Below, one piece after another: positions 19,180 to 27,863 of a stretch of DNA of 64,000 bases. The number at the start of each line of letters is the position of its first letter. Within the stretch, counting starts at the first letter, position 1. The position numbers were made by a program, and so were the translations under genes. Location: positions 310,001-374,000 of the forward strand of contig JADKBM010000001.1 of the NCBI GenBank assembly GCA_016715115.1, given 5' to 3'. The notes beneath the pieces were generated by a model. It was not told the origin of the DNA, made no database searches, and saw nothing but the letters and a program-made list of their open reading frames with translations. Source of the stretch: Acidobacteriota bacterium (GTDB taxonomy: Bacteria; Acidobacteriota; Blastocatellia; Pyrinomonadales; Pyrinomonadaceae).

Positions 19180-19914
19180 TTAATTCTTTGCGACTTGCGG
19201 CGGAGCCGGGGCGCCGTTCGGGGGACCGCCCGGACCTGGTTGGTTCGCCGCCGTCGTCGACGTCGGATTTTGACCGGCTTTCGCCGAATACGCGCAACGG
19301 ATCACGAAATCGAACGATACGAGTTTCGGGGCTTCCGCCGGGTTGGTCGTCGTCGGTGTCGTCGTCGAAGCCTGGGTCGTGATGGCTTCTTCCTTGCGCG
19401 TTGTTTCGATACCGAGGTTCGAGAACAGGCCGCCGGAGAATTCGAGACTCTGACCAAATCGAGTCGGCGCCGATTCGTCGTTCGACGTTCCGCGGATCTC
19501 GAGCTGATCTCCCTTTTGCTCAACGCTTTCGAGATAAAGCCCCGGAACCATCGAAATGCGTTCTCGCAGCGCGTCAAGCACCGCGCTCGGTCCCGACTGT
19601 TCTTCGCGAAGCTTCTTGATCGCACCGATGCGGGCATCGATCGCGGCGATCTTCGCTTCGAGTTCCTTCTGCTCCTTCATCACCGCTTCGAGTTCAGACG
19701 CGATGCGTTTCTGTTCCTCGAGCCTCGCCTCGGCGTCGGCTTTCGCCATCTGGGTGCTGACCACGTCCCAGCCAATGAGTGCGATCGCCAGGACGAAGAC
19801 CGCGGCAGCCATCAGGAGGAGACGAGACGTCGCGCTTCCGACTTTCCGTTCGACGGTTGCGACCGTGCCGCTATGTCTTTCGGTTACTGAATTTAATAGG
19901 TTTACTTTGATCAT
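19180..19914 (-). CDS. pilN: Type IV pilus inner-membrane protein PilN
   Basis: A 244-aa protein starting with the family hallmark 'MIKVNLLN', the short cytoplasmic motif that binds PilM. A membrane helix (~31-52) follows, then a coiled coil (~55-105) and a periplasmic ferredoxin-like domain (~110-215). The C-terminus is Pro/Gly-rich, like that of PilO. The start overlaps the pilM stop as ATGA (19911-19914), so PilM and PilN are translationally coupled and probably made in equal amounts. Confidence 0.93.
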   Translation of the reverse strand: MIKVNLLNSVTERHSGTVATVERKVGSATSRLLLMAAAVFVLAIALIGWDVVSTQMAKADAEARLEEQKRIASELEAVMKEQKELEAKIAAIDARIGAIKKLREEQSGPSAVLDALRERISMVPGLYLESVEQKGDQLEIRGTSNDESAPTRFGQSLEFSGGLFSNLGIETTRKEEAITTQASTTTPTTTNPAEAPKLVSFDFVIRCAYSAKAGQNPTSTTAANQPGPGGPPNGAPAPPQVAKN

Positions 19915-20972
19915 CTTAGTTCAACTCCCCTTACTGCCAATCCGACGGCAACCGCCATCTCCGGCATAATTTCACTCAGGTAATCGGGGTCAAATTTCCG
20001 CGTGTCGACTTTGATCTGACGGAACGGGTCGAGGACCTCGACCGGCAGTTCGAGCTTTCGGGAAATGTCTTCGGCCAGCCCGGCGAGTTTCGAACCGCCG
20101 CCGCTGATCAGGATCTTCTGCACCTGGACGCCGCTGTCTTCGGTCGTCGCGCGGTAAAAGTCAAAGGTCTTCTGGATCTCCATCGCGACCATCTCGGTGA
20201 CGTTGTTGATCAAGGGTTCGATCGATTTCTCGTCAACGCCGTTCGAAGCGTCGGAAACTCCGCGCTTGACCGCCTCCGCCTGCTGATAGCTGAGCCCGAG
20301 GTTACGCTGGAGAATATCTGTGAACTGGCTGCCGCCGACGGTGATGTCGCGTGTGAACACCGAATTGACGCCCTGAACGATATTGACGTTCATCGTCGAG
20401 GCGCCGATGTTGAGCAGCGCGACGACCTGCGAGGCGTCCGGCTGATAATTGATCTCGTAGCAGTTCTGAAGCGCGAAGGTGTCGATGTCGATCACCACCG
20501 GCTGTTTGCCGGCAAGCTGGACCGCCTGCTTCAGACTGTCGATGCGCTCGCGTTTGCACGCGGCGATGACGACGCTTGTCGCACTGTTCGACTGCTCGGT
20601 GATGTGATAGTCGAGGCTAACGTCGGCAAGATCGAACGGAATGTGCTCTTCGGCGTGCCAATCGATCGACTCTTCAAGCTCGTCCCGGCTCATCGGCGGC
20701 AACACGATGTTCTTGACGATCACCGAATGCCCGCTGACGCCGGTTACGACCTGCGGCGCGTTTATCTGATGATTCCGACAAACGTCCTGGATCGTTTCGC
20801 TGACGGCGTTCATCTCCATTATCTGCCCGTCGACGATCGCATCATCCGGAAGGTTTTCGAACCCGAGTCCGACCAAATTCAAACTGCTCAATTTTCCGTC
20901 GAGTTCGACGACTTTGACAGAGCTTGAACCGACATCCAAACCGGCAACGCCTTTCTTTTTACCGAATAGCAT
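19911..20972 (-). CDS. pilM: Type IV pilus actin-like ATPase PilM
   Basis: A 353-aa cytoplasmic actin-fold protein. It opens with 'GVAGLDVGSSSVKVVEL', the phosphate-1 loop, and has 'VVALLNIGASTMNVNIV' and 'ILISGGGSKLAGL' as the later nucleotide-binding elements. It binds ATP and the N-terminus of PilN on the inner face of the membrane. It is the first gene of the operon. AAGGAG lies about 10 bases before the ATG. A ~300-base leader separates it from a good candidate promoter on the - strand. Confidence 0.95.
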   Translation of the reverse strand: MLFGKKKGVAGLDVGSSSVKVVELDGKLSSLNLVGLGFENLPDDAIVDGQIMEMNAVSETIQDVCRNHQINAPQVVTGVSGHSVIVKNIVLPPMSRDELEESIDWHAEEHIPFDLADVSLDYHITEQSNSATSVVIAACKRERIDSLKQAVQLAGKQPVVIDIDTFALQNCYEINYQPDASQVVALLNIGASTMNVNIVQGVNSVFTRDITVGGSQFTDILQRNLGLSYQQAEAVKRGVSDASNGVDEKSIEPLINNVTEMVAMEIQKTFDFYRATTEDSGVQVQKILISGGGSKLAGLAEDISRKLELPVEVLDPFRQIKVDTRKFDPDYLSEIMPEMAVAVGLAVRGVELR

Positions 20973-21276
20973 TCTCTTCTACTCCTTGAGCCGCTCTGGC
21001 GGCAATCATCATTTTTCTTTGATTTTCTGTCTTTTAAGGAACAAAACGATTCAGGGTCTTGGCTAACTGGGGGAATCTTTTTTACCACCTTTTCGGACTT
21101 GACAGCGAAGACGGGACAACTGTTGATAGGTCTAAACTGACGGAGAGCCAAAACACCTGATTCGTTTTTTCATCCTTGGCCTGTGTGACTGATTCCGCAA
21201 GAGTGAATCTGTTCGCACATGAATTTTGCTTTTAGGTGGCGATAGGATAGGACCTTGTGTCGGTCGCTACATTTCC

Positions 21277-21305
21277 AAACTACAGGAGTGACAAATAGTT
21301 GTCAA
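21277..21305 (-). promoter_or_regulatory. Candidate sigma-70-type promoter for pilMNOPQ
   Basis: On the - strand, a perfect TTGACA (21305-21300) is followed after exactly 17 bases by TAGTTT (21282-21277), in an A+T-rich patch. Transcription would start near 21270 and give a leader of about 300 bases before pilM. Confidence 0.5.
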
Positions 21306-21506
21306 CAATTATTTACAATGTTTAACGCTTTTTGACACATTAATTTCTCAGTTTGAACTGTTTTCGGTCAGAATGACGGGAAACCCTTTTGGATTTGGGT
21401 CTTCGAGCTTTGAACCCGGATTAAGCCATAGAAACCTTCTTTTCTGCCAAACACGCTAAAATAGGCCACGCACGGCAGGCTTTACAAGTGCAGTCCGCAA
21501 AGACAG

Positions 21507-21620
21507 GTCAGTACCATCTGCGGTAGCGGATGGTTTGCCGTGGCAGTCTGCCGCCCCCGCTGTCCGATCGGCAGTTCGTATGCCGATCGTCAGCCATCCG
21601 CTACCGCAACTGGTACTGAC
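21507..21620. repeat. Large imperfect palindrome with nested hairpins
   Basis: The 27-base arms 21507-21533 and 21594-21620 are complementary except at two positions. Weaker pairing extends outward into AGTCCGC-AAGA. Inside lies a second hairpin (21565-21573 with 21581-21589) and a small GGCAG-CTGCC stem, giving a branched structure. No coding frame is convincing. It is most likely a REP-type dispersed element. Confidence 0.65.
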
Positions 21621-21769
21621 TGATCTTGGCGGACTTTGCGCCCTTCGCCGATGAGGCATTTTCCCGCGCGGAGTTCGCAAGGAGCGCAACTTTCGAGAAA
21701 GCGAGGTCGTCAAGAATCCGCGATGGAGATCCTGAAGCGTAATTTGGGTTGAAGGCTATTCGCCGGGAA

Positions 21770-22555
21770 TCAAGGACCGAGGATCAAGGACCGGATCGTC
21801 GAAGCCGTCATTTCCGGACTTTCGAATGGAAAAAGATGCGATCCCGGAACGGTCTCGACTTCAATCCCGAAATGCTTCTGCATAAAAGAAAGCCGGGCAA
21901 GACGGCCCTCGCGCGAATCTGAACCGCCGACATAGGCGGTCGGGACGCGGAGGCGCCCGCGGAGTTTCGGCAGATGGTGCGGGATCGTCCGATAGATCGC
22001 GGCTTCGACGCGCGGCGTGAAGAAGAGTTCGATCCCCTTCTCGGTTTCGACCGTTCCGTAGTCGATGTAGTCACGCAATACATCGGGATCGAACGCAGAG
22101 AACTTCGGCTTGGCCGCGAAATGATCAAACGCTTCGTCACGCGATTTCCACGTATTTCGACGAAATCGCGTCATTTGCGACGGCGAGTAGCGATCGATCA
22201 ATTTGGCGAGTTTGAGGATTCGCAGTCCGTGGCTGCTGAGACGGCTGATGATCGGCGCGTCGAGCAATATGATCTGTCGGTAGAGTTCGGGGCGTTCGCA
22301 GGCGACCATCAGATGGAGAACGCCGCCGAGGCTGTGGCCGACGCCAATCACCGGTTCGGAGTGACGCGTTTCGATCGCGTGGCGAAGTTCTTCGCGGAGA
22401 TGCGGCCAATTGTCGGTGACTTCAAAGCGCGGATCGTGCCCGAATCGCTCGACGAAGTCGATCTCAAACTCGTCGCCAAGCAGCGAAAAAATCTTGCTGT
22501 ATGTCCGCGCGGGAAAACCGTTGGCGTGAGCGAAAAAGATCGTTCGCTTAGTCAT
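21770..22555 (-). CDS. Alpha/beta hydrolase
   Basis: A 261-aa soluble hydrolase. The nucleophile elbow is 'GVGHSLGG' with Ser75, the N-terminal oxyanion strand is 'FFAHANGFPA', and the catalytic His is in 'GSHLFPFE' (His240). 'HANGFPA' at the front is typical of the esterase/haloperoxidase-like group that includes bacterial BioH-like and serum-esterase-like proteins. The substrate cannot be told. It overlaps the end of the upstream GNAT gene by 8 bases, so the two are co-transcribed. Confidence 0.85.
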   Translation of the reverse strand: MTKRTIFFAHANGFPARTYSKIFSLLGDEFEIDFVERFGHDPRFEVTDNWPHLREELRHAIETRHSEPVIGVGHSLGGVLHLMVACERPELYRQIILLDAPIISRLSSHGLRILKLAKLIDRYSPSQMTRFRRNTWKSRDEAFDHFAAKPKFSAFDPDVLRDYIDYGTVETEKGIELFFTPRVEAAIYRTIPHHLPKLRGRLRVPTAYVGGSDSREGRLARLSFMQKHFGIEVETVPGSHLFPFESPEMTASTIRSLILGP

Positions 22556-23045
22556 TGAGTTTGTTGCTCAGTTCCCAATAACCCACATCGACCCAGCGCC
22601 CGAGTTTGTAGCCGACCTCCTTGAAATGCGCGACCTTTTCGAATCCGAGTTTCTCGTGAAAACGAATGCTCGCGTCGTTTGGGAACGAGATTCCGGCAAC
22701 GATGGCATGAATGTCCGTTTCGGCGAGCAAATCGAAAAGCTGCGAGTAAAGCGCGGTGCCGATGCCCTTCTGCTTCGCCTCGTTCCGGACATAGATCAGA
22801 ACCTCGGCCGTAAACTCGAACTCCTGCCGGAGACGAAACTGCGAGGCGTACGCGTAGCCGTGAATCGCGCCGTCGTCTTCGGCCACGAGAAACGGAAAAT
22901 CCTTCGTTACTTCCGCGATTCGGCGCGCCATTTCCTCGGCGCCGACCGGCTCGGTTTCAAATGTATGATGCGTGTTCTTGATGTAGTAATTGTAAACATC
23001 GACAACCATTGCGGCGTCTTCCGGCGTTACGTTTCTGATGTTCAT
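22548..23045 (-). CDS. GNAT N-acetyltransferase (phosphinothricin acetyltransferase-like)
   Basis: A 165-aa acetyltransferase. 'IRNVTPEDAAMVVDVYNYYI' begins the fold. 'YVRNEAKQKGIGTALYSQLF' (~104-123) is motif A, which binds acetyl-CoA. 'FHEKLGFEKVAHFKEVGYKLGRW' (Phe to Trp, with the usual 'GYKxGRW' end) resembles the Pat/Bar and MddA group, which acetylates phosphinothricin, methionine sulfone or similar small amines. The exact substrate is unknown. The gene precedes and overlaps the alpha/beta hydrolase gene. Confidence 0.88.
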   Translation of the reverse strand: MNIRNVTPEDAAMVVDVYNYYIKNTHHTFETEPVGAEEMARRIAEVTKDFPFLVAEDDGAIHGYAYASQFRLRQEFEFTAEVLIYVRNEAKQKGIGTALYSQLFDLLAETDIHAIVAGISFPNDASIRFHEKLGFEKVAHFKEVGYKLGRWVDVGYWELSNKLND

Positions 23046-23054
23046 AGCTCTTTT

Positions 23055-23096
23055 GATCTTTGACCTTTGACCTTTGACCTTTGACCTTTGATCTTT
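23055..23096. repeat. Heptamer tandem repeat GAYCTTT x 6
   Basis: Six consecutive 7-base units read GATCTTT, GACCTTT (four times) and GATCTTT. Complementary pieces occur at 23136-23152 and ~23168-23178, so the transcript of the - strand acyl-CoA dehydrogenase-GNAT interval can fold back. Simple purine/pyrimidine heptamers of this type also fill other gaps in the window. Confidence 0.8.
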
Positions 23097-23174
23097 TCAA
23101 TGATGATTTCTCGAGCGAGCATTGGTCAACGCTCCAAAATCAAAGATCAAAAATCGAATATCCAGCGTTAAAGG

Positions 23175-24371
23175 TCAAACTCTCTCCCGTCTTAACTCCA
23201 TCTTTGCGATCGACTCAAGATGAACTTCATCCGGGCCGTCGGCGATTTGCAGCATCCGCGCGATTATCCAAAAATTCGCCAAAGGAAAGTCTTCGCAGAC
23301 TCCGGCACCGCCGTGAGCCTGAATCGCGCGGTCGACCACCTTCAGCGCCATCGGCGGAACCGCCGCCTTGATCATCGCGATCTCGCGGCGGGCCGTTTTG
23401 TTGCCGACCTCATCCATCATCCAGGCTGTCTTCAGCACCAGTAGCCGCGCTTGATCGATCGCCAGGCGCGACTCGGCGATCCACTGGCGCATCACACCCT
23501 GCTCCGCGAGCGCCTTCCCGAAAGCGACTCTCGCTTTAGCGCGCGCGCACATCAATTCAAGCGAGCGCTCGGCAACGCCGATCAAGCGCATACAATGATG
23601 AACGCGTCCCGGCCCGAGACGTCCCTGCGCGATCTCAAACCCGCGCCCCTCGCCGAGCAGAAGATTCGTGACCGGCACGCGAACGTCCCTGAACGAGATC
23701 TCCGAATGTCCGTTCGGCGCGTCGTCAAAACCAAAAACCTGAAGGTTGCGTTCAACCTTCACTCCGGGCGCGTCAAGCGGAACCAGGATCATCGATTGCT
23801 GTAAATGCTTCGCCGCGCCGGGATCTGTCTTGCCCATAAAGATCGCCAGTTTGCAGCGCGGGTCTCCGGCGCCGGTCGACCACCATTTCAACCCGTTCAG
23901 GACATATTCGTCGCCGTCGCGGACGATCGACGCGCAGATATTCGTCGCATCGGACGATGCGACCTCCGGCTCGGTCATCGAAAAGCAAGAGCGTATCTCG
24001 CCGGCAAGCAGCGGCCTAAGCCAGGTTTCTTTCTGTTCAGGCGTTCCGTAGCGCTCGAGGACTTCCATATTGCCGGTGTCCGGAGCCGAACAATTGAAGA
24101 CCTCGGAACTCCAGAAGACGCGGCCCATTATCTCGGCCAAAGGCGCGTATTCGAGGTTCGTCAATCCGGAGATCTCCGGAAGAAACAAATTCCATAGTCC
24201 TTCGGCACGTGCTTTCGACTTGAGTTCCTCGATCAGGTCCAGTGGCGCCCAGCGGTCGCCGGTGTTGATCTCTTCCCTGTACGTGGACTCTTTTGGATAA
24301 ACGTACTCACGCATAAACGACTCAAGCCGCTTCTGAAGTTCTTTGGATCTCGGTGAAAAGTCGAAGTTCAT
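23175..24371 (-). CDS. Acyl-CoA dehydrogenase (ACAD10/11-like)
   Basis: A ~398-aa flavoprotein. The N-terminal helical domain contains 'WNLFLPEISGLTNLEYA'. The middle beta domain has 'CFSMTEPEVASSDATNI' and 'GLKWWSTGAGDPRCKLAIFMGKT', and the C-terminal domain has 'RLIGVAERSLELMCARA' and 'QAHGGAGVCEDFPLANFW'. The pattern matches the ACAD10/ACAD11 subgroup better than classical fatty-acid dehydrogenases. I start it at 24371 (MNFDFSP), where AGGAA lies five bases upstream, rather than at 24410. It is divergent from an APH-like kinase. In human ACAD10/11 both domains are fused, and in LvaA/LvaC they are separate. Confidence 0.88.
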   Translation of the reverse strand: MNFDFSPRSKELQKRLESFMREYVYPKESTYREEINTGDRWAPLDLIEELKSKARAEGLWNLFLPEISGLTNLEYAPLAEIMGRVFWSSEVFNCSAPDTGNMEVLERYGTPEQKETWLRPLLAGEIRSCFSMTEPEVASSDATNICASIVRDGDEYVLNGLKWWSTGAGDPRCKLAIFMGKTDPGAAKHLQQSMILVPLDAPGVKVERNLQVFGFDDAPNGHSEISFRDVRVPVTNLLLGEGRGFEIAQGRLGPGRVHHCMRLIGVAERSLELMCARAKARVAFGKALAEQGVMRQWIAESRLAIDQARLLVLKTAWMMDEVGNKTARREIAMIKAAVPPMALKVVDRAIQAHGGAGVCEDFPLANFWIIARMLQIADGPDEVHLESIAKMELRRERV

Positions 24372-24521
24372 AACTATTCCTATTCTCATACCGAAACCGT
24401 CGAGATTCAATTCGACCGCGACCCTTTTTTCGGCGATCGCTTCACTCCGGTTTCGGGCGACTTTGCAATTCCGTACGATTGGCGAAATAATCGTGCAAGC
24501 AAGAGTACCCGAACTAGAACG

Positions 24522-25583
24522 ATGACAGATTCAGACACCAGACCGGTGCGGGCCGGCGAAGAACTCGACCTGACAAAACTGCGGGAATTTCTGGCATCGC
24601 GTCTCGATTCCGGGTCGAATGACCTCGAGATCCTCCAATTCCCTTCCGGAAGTTCGAATTTGACTTACTGCGTGAAGATCGGCGACGCCGAATATGTGCT
24701 GCGTCGTCCGCCGTTCGGAAATCAGGTCAAGTCGGCGCACGATATGTCCCGCGAATTCAACGTTTTGTCGAAACTAAGTCCGGTTTACGCGCCCGCGCCG
24801 AAGCCTTTGGTTTACTGTGACGACGAATCGGTGATCGGTTCGGAATTTTACCTGATGGAACGCCGCGAAGGACTGATCATCCGCGGCAAATCGCCGGATT
24901 TTCTTGAAGATTCGACCGATCTTCAATACGCCGTTTGCGAATCGTTCATCAATAACCTCGCCGCGCTCCACGCGATCGAATACAAAGCGATCGGACTCGG
25001 CGATCTTGGCAAGCCGGAAGGATACGTCGGGCGTCAGATCGAAGGCTGGACGAGGCGCTATTTCAACGCCAAGACTGCCGATCAGTTCGAACTTGAAACC
25101 GCGATCGAATGGCTCGAAACACATATTCCCGAATCCGAAGGCGCGGCGCTCGTACATAACGACTACAAATTCGACAATGTGATGCTGAATCCGCGGAACG
25201 TCACCGAGATCACTGCCGTTCTCGATTGGGAAATGGCGACGATCGGCGAACCGCTGATGGATCTCGGAACAACGCTTGGCTATTGGATGGGGCGCGAGGC
25301 CGGTCCGGAGATGCTCGCGATGCCGTTCAACCCGCGAGCTATGATGGAAAACATCACCCGCGCCGAACTGGTCGAAATGTACGCCGTCGCGAGCGGACGC
25401 GACGTTTCGAACATTCTCTATTATTACGTCTTCGGAACATTCAAAATCGCCGTCATCGCGCAGCAGATCTACTTTCGTTACTCGAGGGGGTTCACGAAAG
25501 ACGAACGATTTTCGAGGTTCAATCATTTCGTCAACGCGCTCGGCAAGATCGCGATGCACGCGATCGGTCGCGGACGGATTTGA
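24522..25583 (+). CDS. APH-family phosphotransferase (ACAD10/LvaA-like kinase)
   Basis: A 353-aa protein kinase-like fold enzyme. 'FPSGSSNLTYCVKIGDAEYVLRRPP' is the glycine-rich loop and lysine strand. 'LVHNDYKFDNVML' is the Brenner catalytic loop with its Asp and Asn. 'AVLDWEMATIGEPLMDLGTTLGYW' is the metal-binding DxD-type motif. This is the aminoglycoside-phosphotransferase subgroup that in ACAD10/11 and LvaA phosphorylates 4-hydroxyacyl-CoA. It stands head to head with an ACAD10-like dehydrogenase (150-base shared promoter region), which supports that role over drug resistance. Confidence 0.88.
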   Translation: MTDSDTRPVRAGEELDLTKLREFLASRLDSGSNDLEILQFPSGSSNLTYCVKIGDAEYVLRRPPFGNQVKSAHDMSREFNVLSKLSPVYAPAPKPLVYCDDESVIGSEFYLMERREGLIIRGKSPDFLEDSTDLQYAVCESFINNLAALHAIEYKAIGLGDLGKPEGYVGRQIEGWTRRYFNAKTADQFELETAIEWLETHIPESEGAALVHNDYKFDNVMLNPRNVTEITAVLDWEMATIGEPLMDLGTTLGYWMGREAGPEMLAMPFNPRAMMENITRAELVEMYAVASGRDVSNILYYYVFGTFKIAVIAQQIYFRYSRGFTKDERFSRFNHFVNALGKIAMHAIGRGRI

Positions 25584-25672
25584 AACTGTTCGAGATAATC
25601 GATGATTGAGCCGTCAATCTCAACTATCAGTTATCAACTCTCAACTATTCCGAAAAGAGTCAACTGACCCCT

Positions 25673-27091
25673 ATGAAACGGATTCTGAAGACGATCCTGA
25701 TTTTCTCGGCAATCGCCGGCGCGGCCTATTCCGTTGCGATCGCCTACTTTCATTTCAAATACCCGCAGACGCGCTGGGACTGGGCGAAGATCGACACCAA
25801 CGACATTGCTTTTCCGAAGGGCTTCATTTGGGGAACGGCGACGGCCGCGCACCAGATCGAGGGAAGCAACGAAAACACGAACTGGGGTGAATGGGAAAAG
25901 GATCCGAAGCGGATCCGCGACGGCAGCGATGCGACCCAGGCGGTCGACGGTTGGAACCGTGCAAAAGATGACGTCAGGCTGATGAAGGAACTCGGCGTCA
26001 ACTCGTATCGCTTTTCGCTTGCGTGGAACAAGATCGAGCCAGAAAAGGGGAAGATCAGCGAAGACGCGCTGAAGCATTACGACGGGCTGATCGACGAGTT
26101 GAAGGCGAACGGGATCGAGCCGATGATCACGCTTCATCATTTCACTCATCCGCTCTGGTTCGAACGCCTCGGCGCGTTTGAGAACGAGGCGAACATCGCG
26201 CGCTTCGTCGAATTTTCAAAGCTCGTCTTCGAACGCTATCGCGATCGCGTCAAGCATTGGGTAACGATCAACGAGCCGAACGTCTTCGTCACGTCGGGTT
26301 ATTTCAATACCGTTTTTCCTCCCGGCAGGTCCGACCCGAAACTCGCCGCCGAAGTGTTGAAGAATCTCCTCAAGGCCCACGTCGAGGTTTATCGGGAACT
26401 GAAGCGGATCGAGTCGAGGCAATCCGGAATCCCGAATCCGAAATCGGAGATCGGCCTGGCTGTGAGCATCTTCCAGTTTGAGCCCGCGCGTCGTTGGCAC
26501 CTCGGAGACTGGGCTATCGCCCGGGTTTCCTCGAACACATTCAATGAATCGGTACTCGGGTTCTTCCGTGACGGAACGATGAATTTCTACGTTCCTTTCG
26601 AGGCCGATCTGTCTTACACGGACAGAAGTGCGCCGGAGACGCTCGACTTTGTCGGCGTAAACTATTATTCGCATTACGCTTATCGGTTTGAGTCCGATTT
26701 CAAGAAGGCGACGCGGAGTCTTCCAGTCGAGGGCGAAGAAATGACCGATATGCCCTACACGATCTACACCGAGGGGATTTCACGCGCGATCGACGACGCG
26801 GCAAGGCTCAAGAAACCGATCATCATCACCGAGAACGGCATTGCCGACGCACTCGATGACCGTCGCGATAAATACATCCGTCAGAGTCTTTATGCGGTTT
26901 CAAAGGCCATCCGCGAAGGTCGGGACATCCGCGGCTATTATTATTGGACGCTTCTCGACAACTTCGAATGGGCGGAAGGCTACACGCAGAAGTTCGGACT
27001 GTTCGACGTCGACCGCGTGACCTACGAACGCAGACTTCGTCCCGGAGCCCGAGCATTTATCGAAACGGTGCGCCGTTCCGGTTCGGAATGA
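25673..27091 (+). CDS. Membrane-anchored GH1 beta-glucosidase
   Basis: A 472-aa glycoside hydrolase family 1 enzyme. A hydrophobic segment (~5-26) should anchor it on the periplasmic side, which is unusual because most GH1 enzymes are cytoplasmic. The family start 'FPKGFIWGTATAAHQIEGS' follows at ~45. The acid/base is Glu201 in 'TINEPNVF' and the nucleophile is Glu387 in 'ITENGIAD'. The C-terminal 'YYYWTLLDNFEWAEGYTQKFGLFDVD' is the classical family signature. It should cleave beta-linked glucosides or galactosides. No transporter or regulator of sugar use is adjacent. Confidence 0.94.
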   Translation: MKRILKTILIFSAIAGAAYSVAIAYFHFKYPQTRWDWAKIDTNDIAFPKGFIWGTATAAHQIEGSNENTNWGEWEKDPKRIRDGSDATQAVDGWNRAKDDVRLMKELGVNSYRFSLAWNKIEPEKGKISEDALKHYDGLIDELKANGIEPMITLHHFTHPLWFERLGAFENEANIARFVEFSKLVFERYRDRVKHWVTINEPNVFVTSGYFNTVFPPGRSDPKLAAEVLKNLLKAHVEVYRELKRIESRQSGIPNPKSEIGLAVSIFQFEPARRWHLGDWAIARVSSNTFNESVLGFFRDGTMNFYVPFEADLSYTDRSAPETLDFVGVNYYSHYAYRFESDFKKATRSLPVEGEEMTDMPYTIYTEGISRAIDDAARLKKPIIITENGIADALDDRRDKYIRQSLYAVSKAIREGRDIRGYYYWTLLDNFEWAEGYTQKFGLFDVDRVTYERRLRPGARAFIETVRRSGSE

Positions 27092-27187
27092 GTTGTGTTT
27101 TCGATCAGTTTTGAGTAATGTTTCTGTGTCTTTCTTATCAAATACAGAGATGTAAATCGGGAGATCTCAGCGGTTTAGGACAAACAC

Positions 27188-27754
27188 GTGGACTCTGAAG
27201 CAATCATCGCTTACGTCGGCCTCGGTTCGAATCTCGGCGACCGTGCGGGCAATCTGCTTCTCGCCGTTCGGGGGCTGATGGAGGCCGGTTTGTGCGTGCA
27301 CAAGCTTTCGGGGATTTATGAAACAGAACCCGTTGGCGTCACCGATCACTCCAACTACCTTAATATGGCGGCCGAAGTCCACCTTTCCGGCATCACGCCG
27401 TCGCAAATGATGACGCGAATGCTGAGAATCGAATATCTTCTAGGACGCAAGGACAAGTTTCTCCAGAAACCGCGATCGGTCGATCTCGATCTTCTCTTGT
27501 TTGACGGGATCGAGGTTGACTCGGAACTGGTGAAGATCCCGCATCCGCAGATGCACGAACGGCGGTTCGTCCTCGTCCCGCTTGCCGAGATCGCGCCGCA
27601 CGCCGTTCATCCCGGATTGCAGAAAACCGCCGCGGAATTGCTTGCGACGGTCGAAGACAATTCCTCCGTTCACCGTTGGAGCCCGAACACGAACGTCGTT
27701 TTTGAACACGGCGAAATGAAATTATCCTTGAAGACCTTAAAGACAATGACTTAG
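27188..27754 (+). CDS. folK: HPPK, folate biosynthesis pyrophosphokinase
   Basis: A 188-aa 2-amino-4-hydroxy-6-hydroxymethyldihydropteridine diphosphokinase. It transfers pyrophosphate from ATP to the pterin in folate synthesis. Signatures are 'AYVGLGSNLGDRAGNL', 'IYETEPVGVTDHSNYLNMA', 'KPRSVDLDLLLFDG' with the metal-binding Asp pair, and 'IPHPQMHERRFVLVPLAEIAP'. The start is GTG at 27188. A purine-rich GGGAGA patch lies at ~27158. The C-terminal ~35 residues continue past the usual end of the fold. It is followed by panB and panC. Confidence 0.95.
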   Translation: MDSEAIIAYVGLGSNLGDRAGNLLLAVRGLMEAGLCVHKLSGIYETEPVGVTDHSNYLNMAAEVHLSGITPSQMMTRMLRIEYLLGRKDKFLQKPRSVDLDLLLFDGIEVDSELVKIPHPQMHERRFVLVPLAEIAPHAVHPGLQKTAAELLATVEDNSSVHRWSPNTNVVFEHGEMKLSLKTLKTMT

Positions 27755-27756
27755 CG

Positions 27757-27863
27757 ATTTCGGATTGGGGATTTTTGATTTGGGATTTGCCGTTGCAAGC
27801 GTCGGCAACTTCTTCCCGAATCGATTCAAATCCGCAATCCCAAATCCCAATTCCCAAATCGAA
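27757..27863. repeat. GGGATTT-type imperfect inverted repeat before panB
   Basis: The stretch starts with repeated GATTTGGGATTT-like words and ends with their complements (AATCCCAAATCCCAATTCCC). Transcript across folK-panB can therefore form a hairpin. An in-frame ATG at 27765 reads through it, but the residues are plainly derived from the repeat and not from panB. Confidence 0.65.

Larger units (their letters stand above)
20973..21769. other. Long intergenic region upstream of pilM
   Basis: This ~800-base gap has no convincing gene. It holds an A+T-rich promoter-like stretch (21277-21350) feeding pilM and a large inverted repeat (21507-21620). A 19-base sequence, GATCTTGGCGGACTTTGCG (21622-21640), occurs again at 30454-30472. 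The ~300 bases between the promoter and pilM would be a long 5' leader; I see no known riboswitch fold in it. Confidence 0.6.

Noticed and set aside
24522..25583. Aminoglycoside resistance gene
   Set aside because: The kinase fold is the APH family, but its ACAD10-like neighbour and its sequence wording fit acyl-CoA metabolism better.
27765..27863. N-terminal extension of panB from the ATG at 27765
   Set aside because: The added 33 residues come from a GGGATTT-type simple repeat, and the family length is reached from the ATG at 27864.
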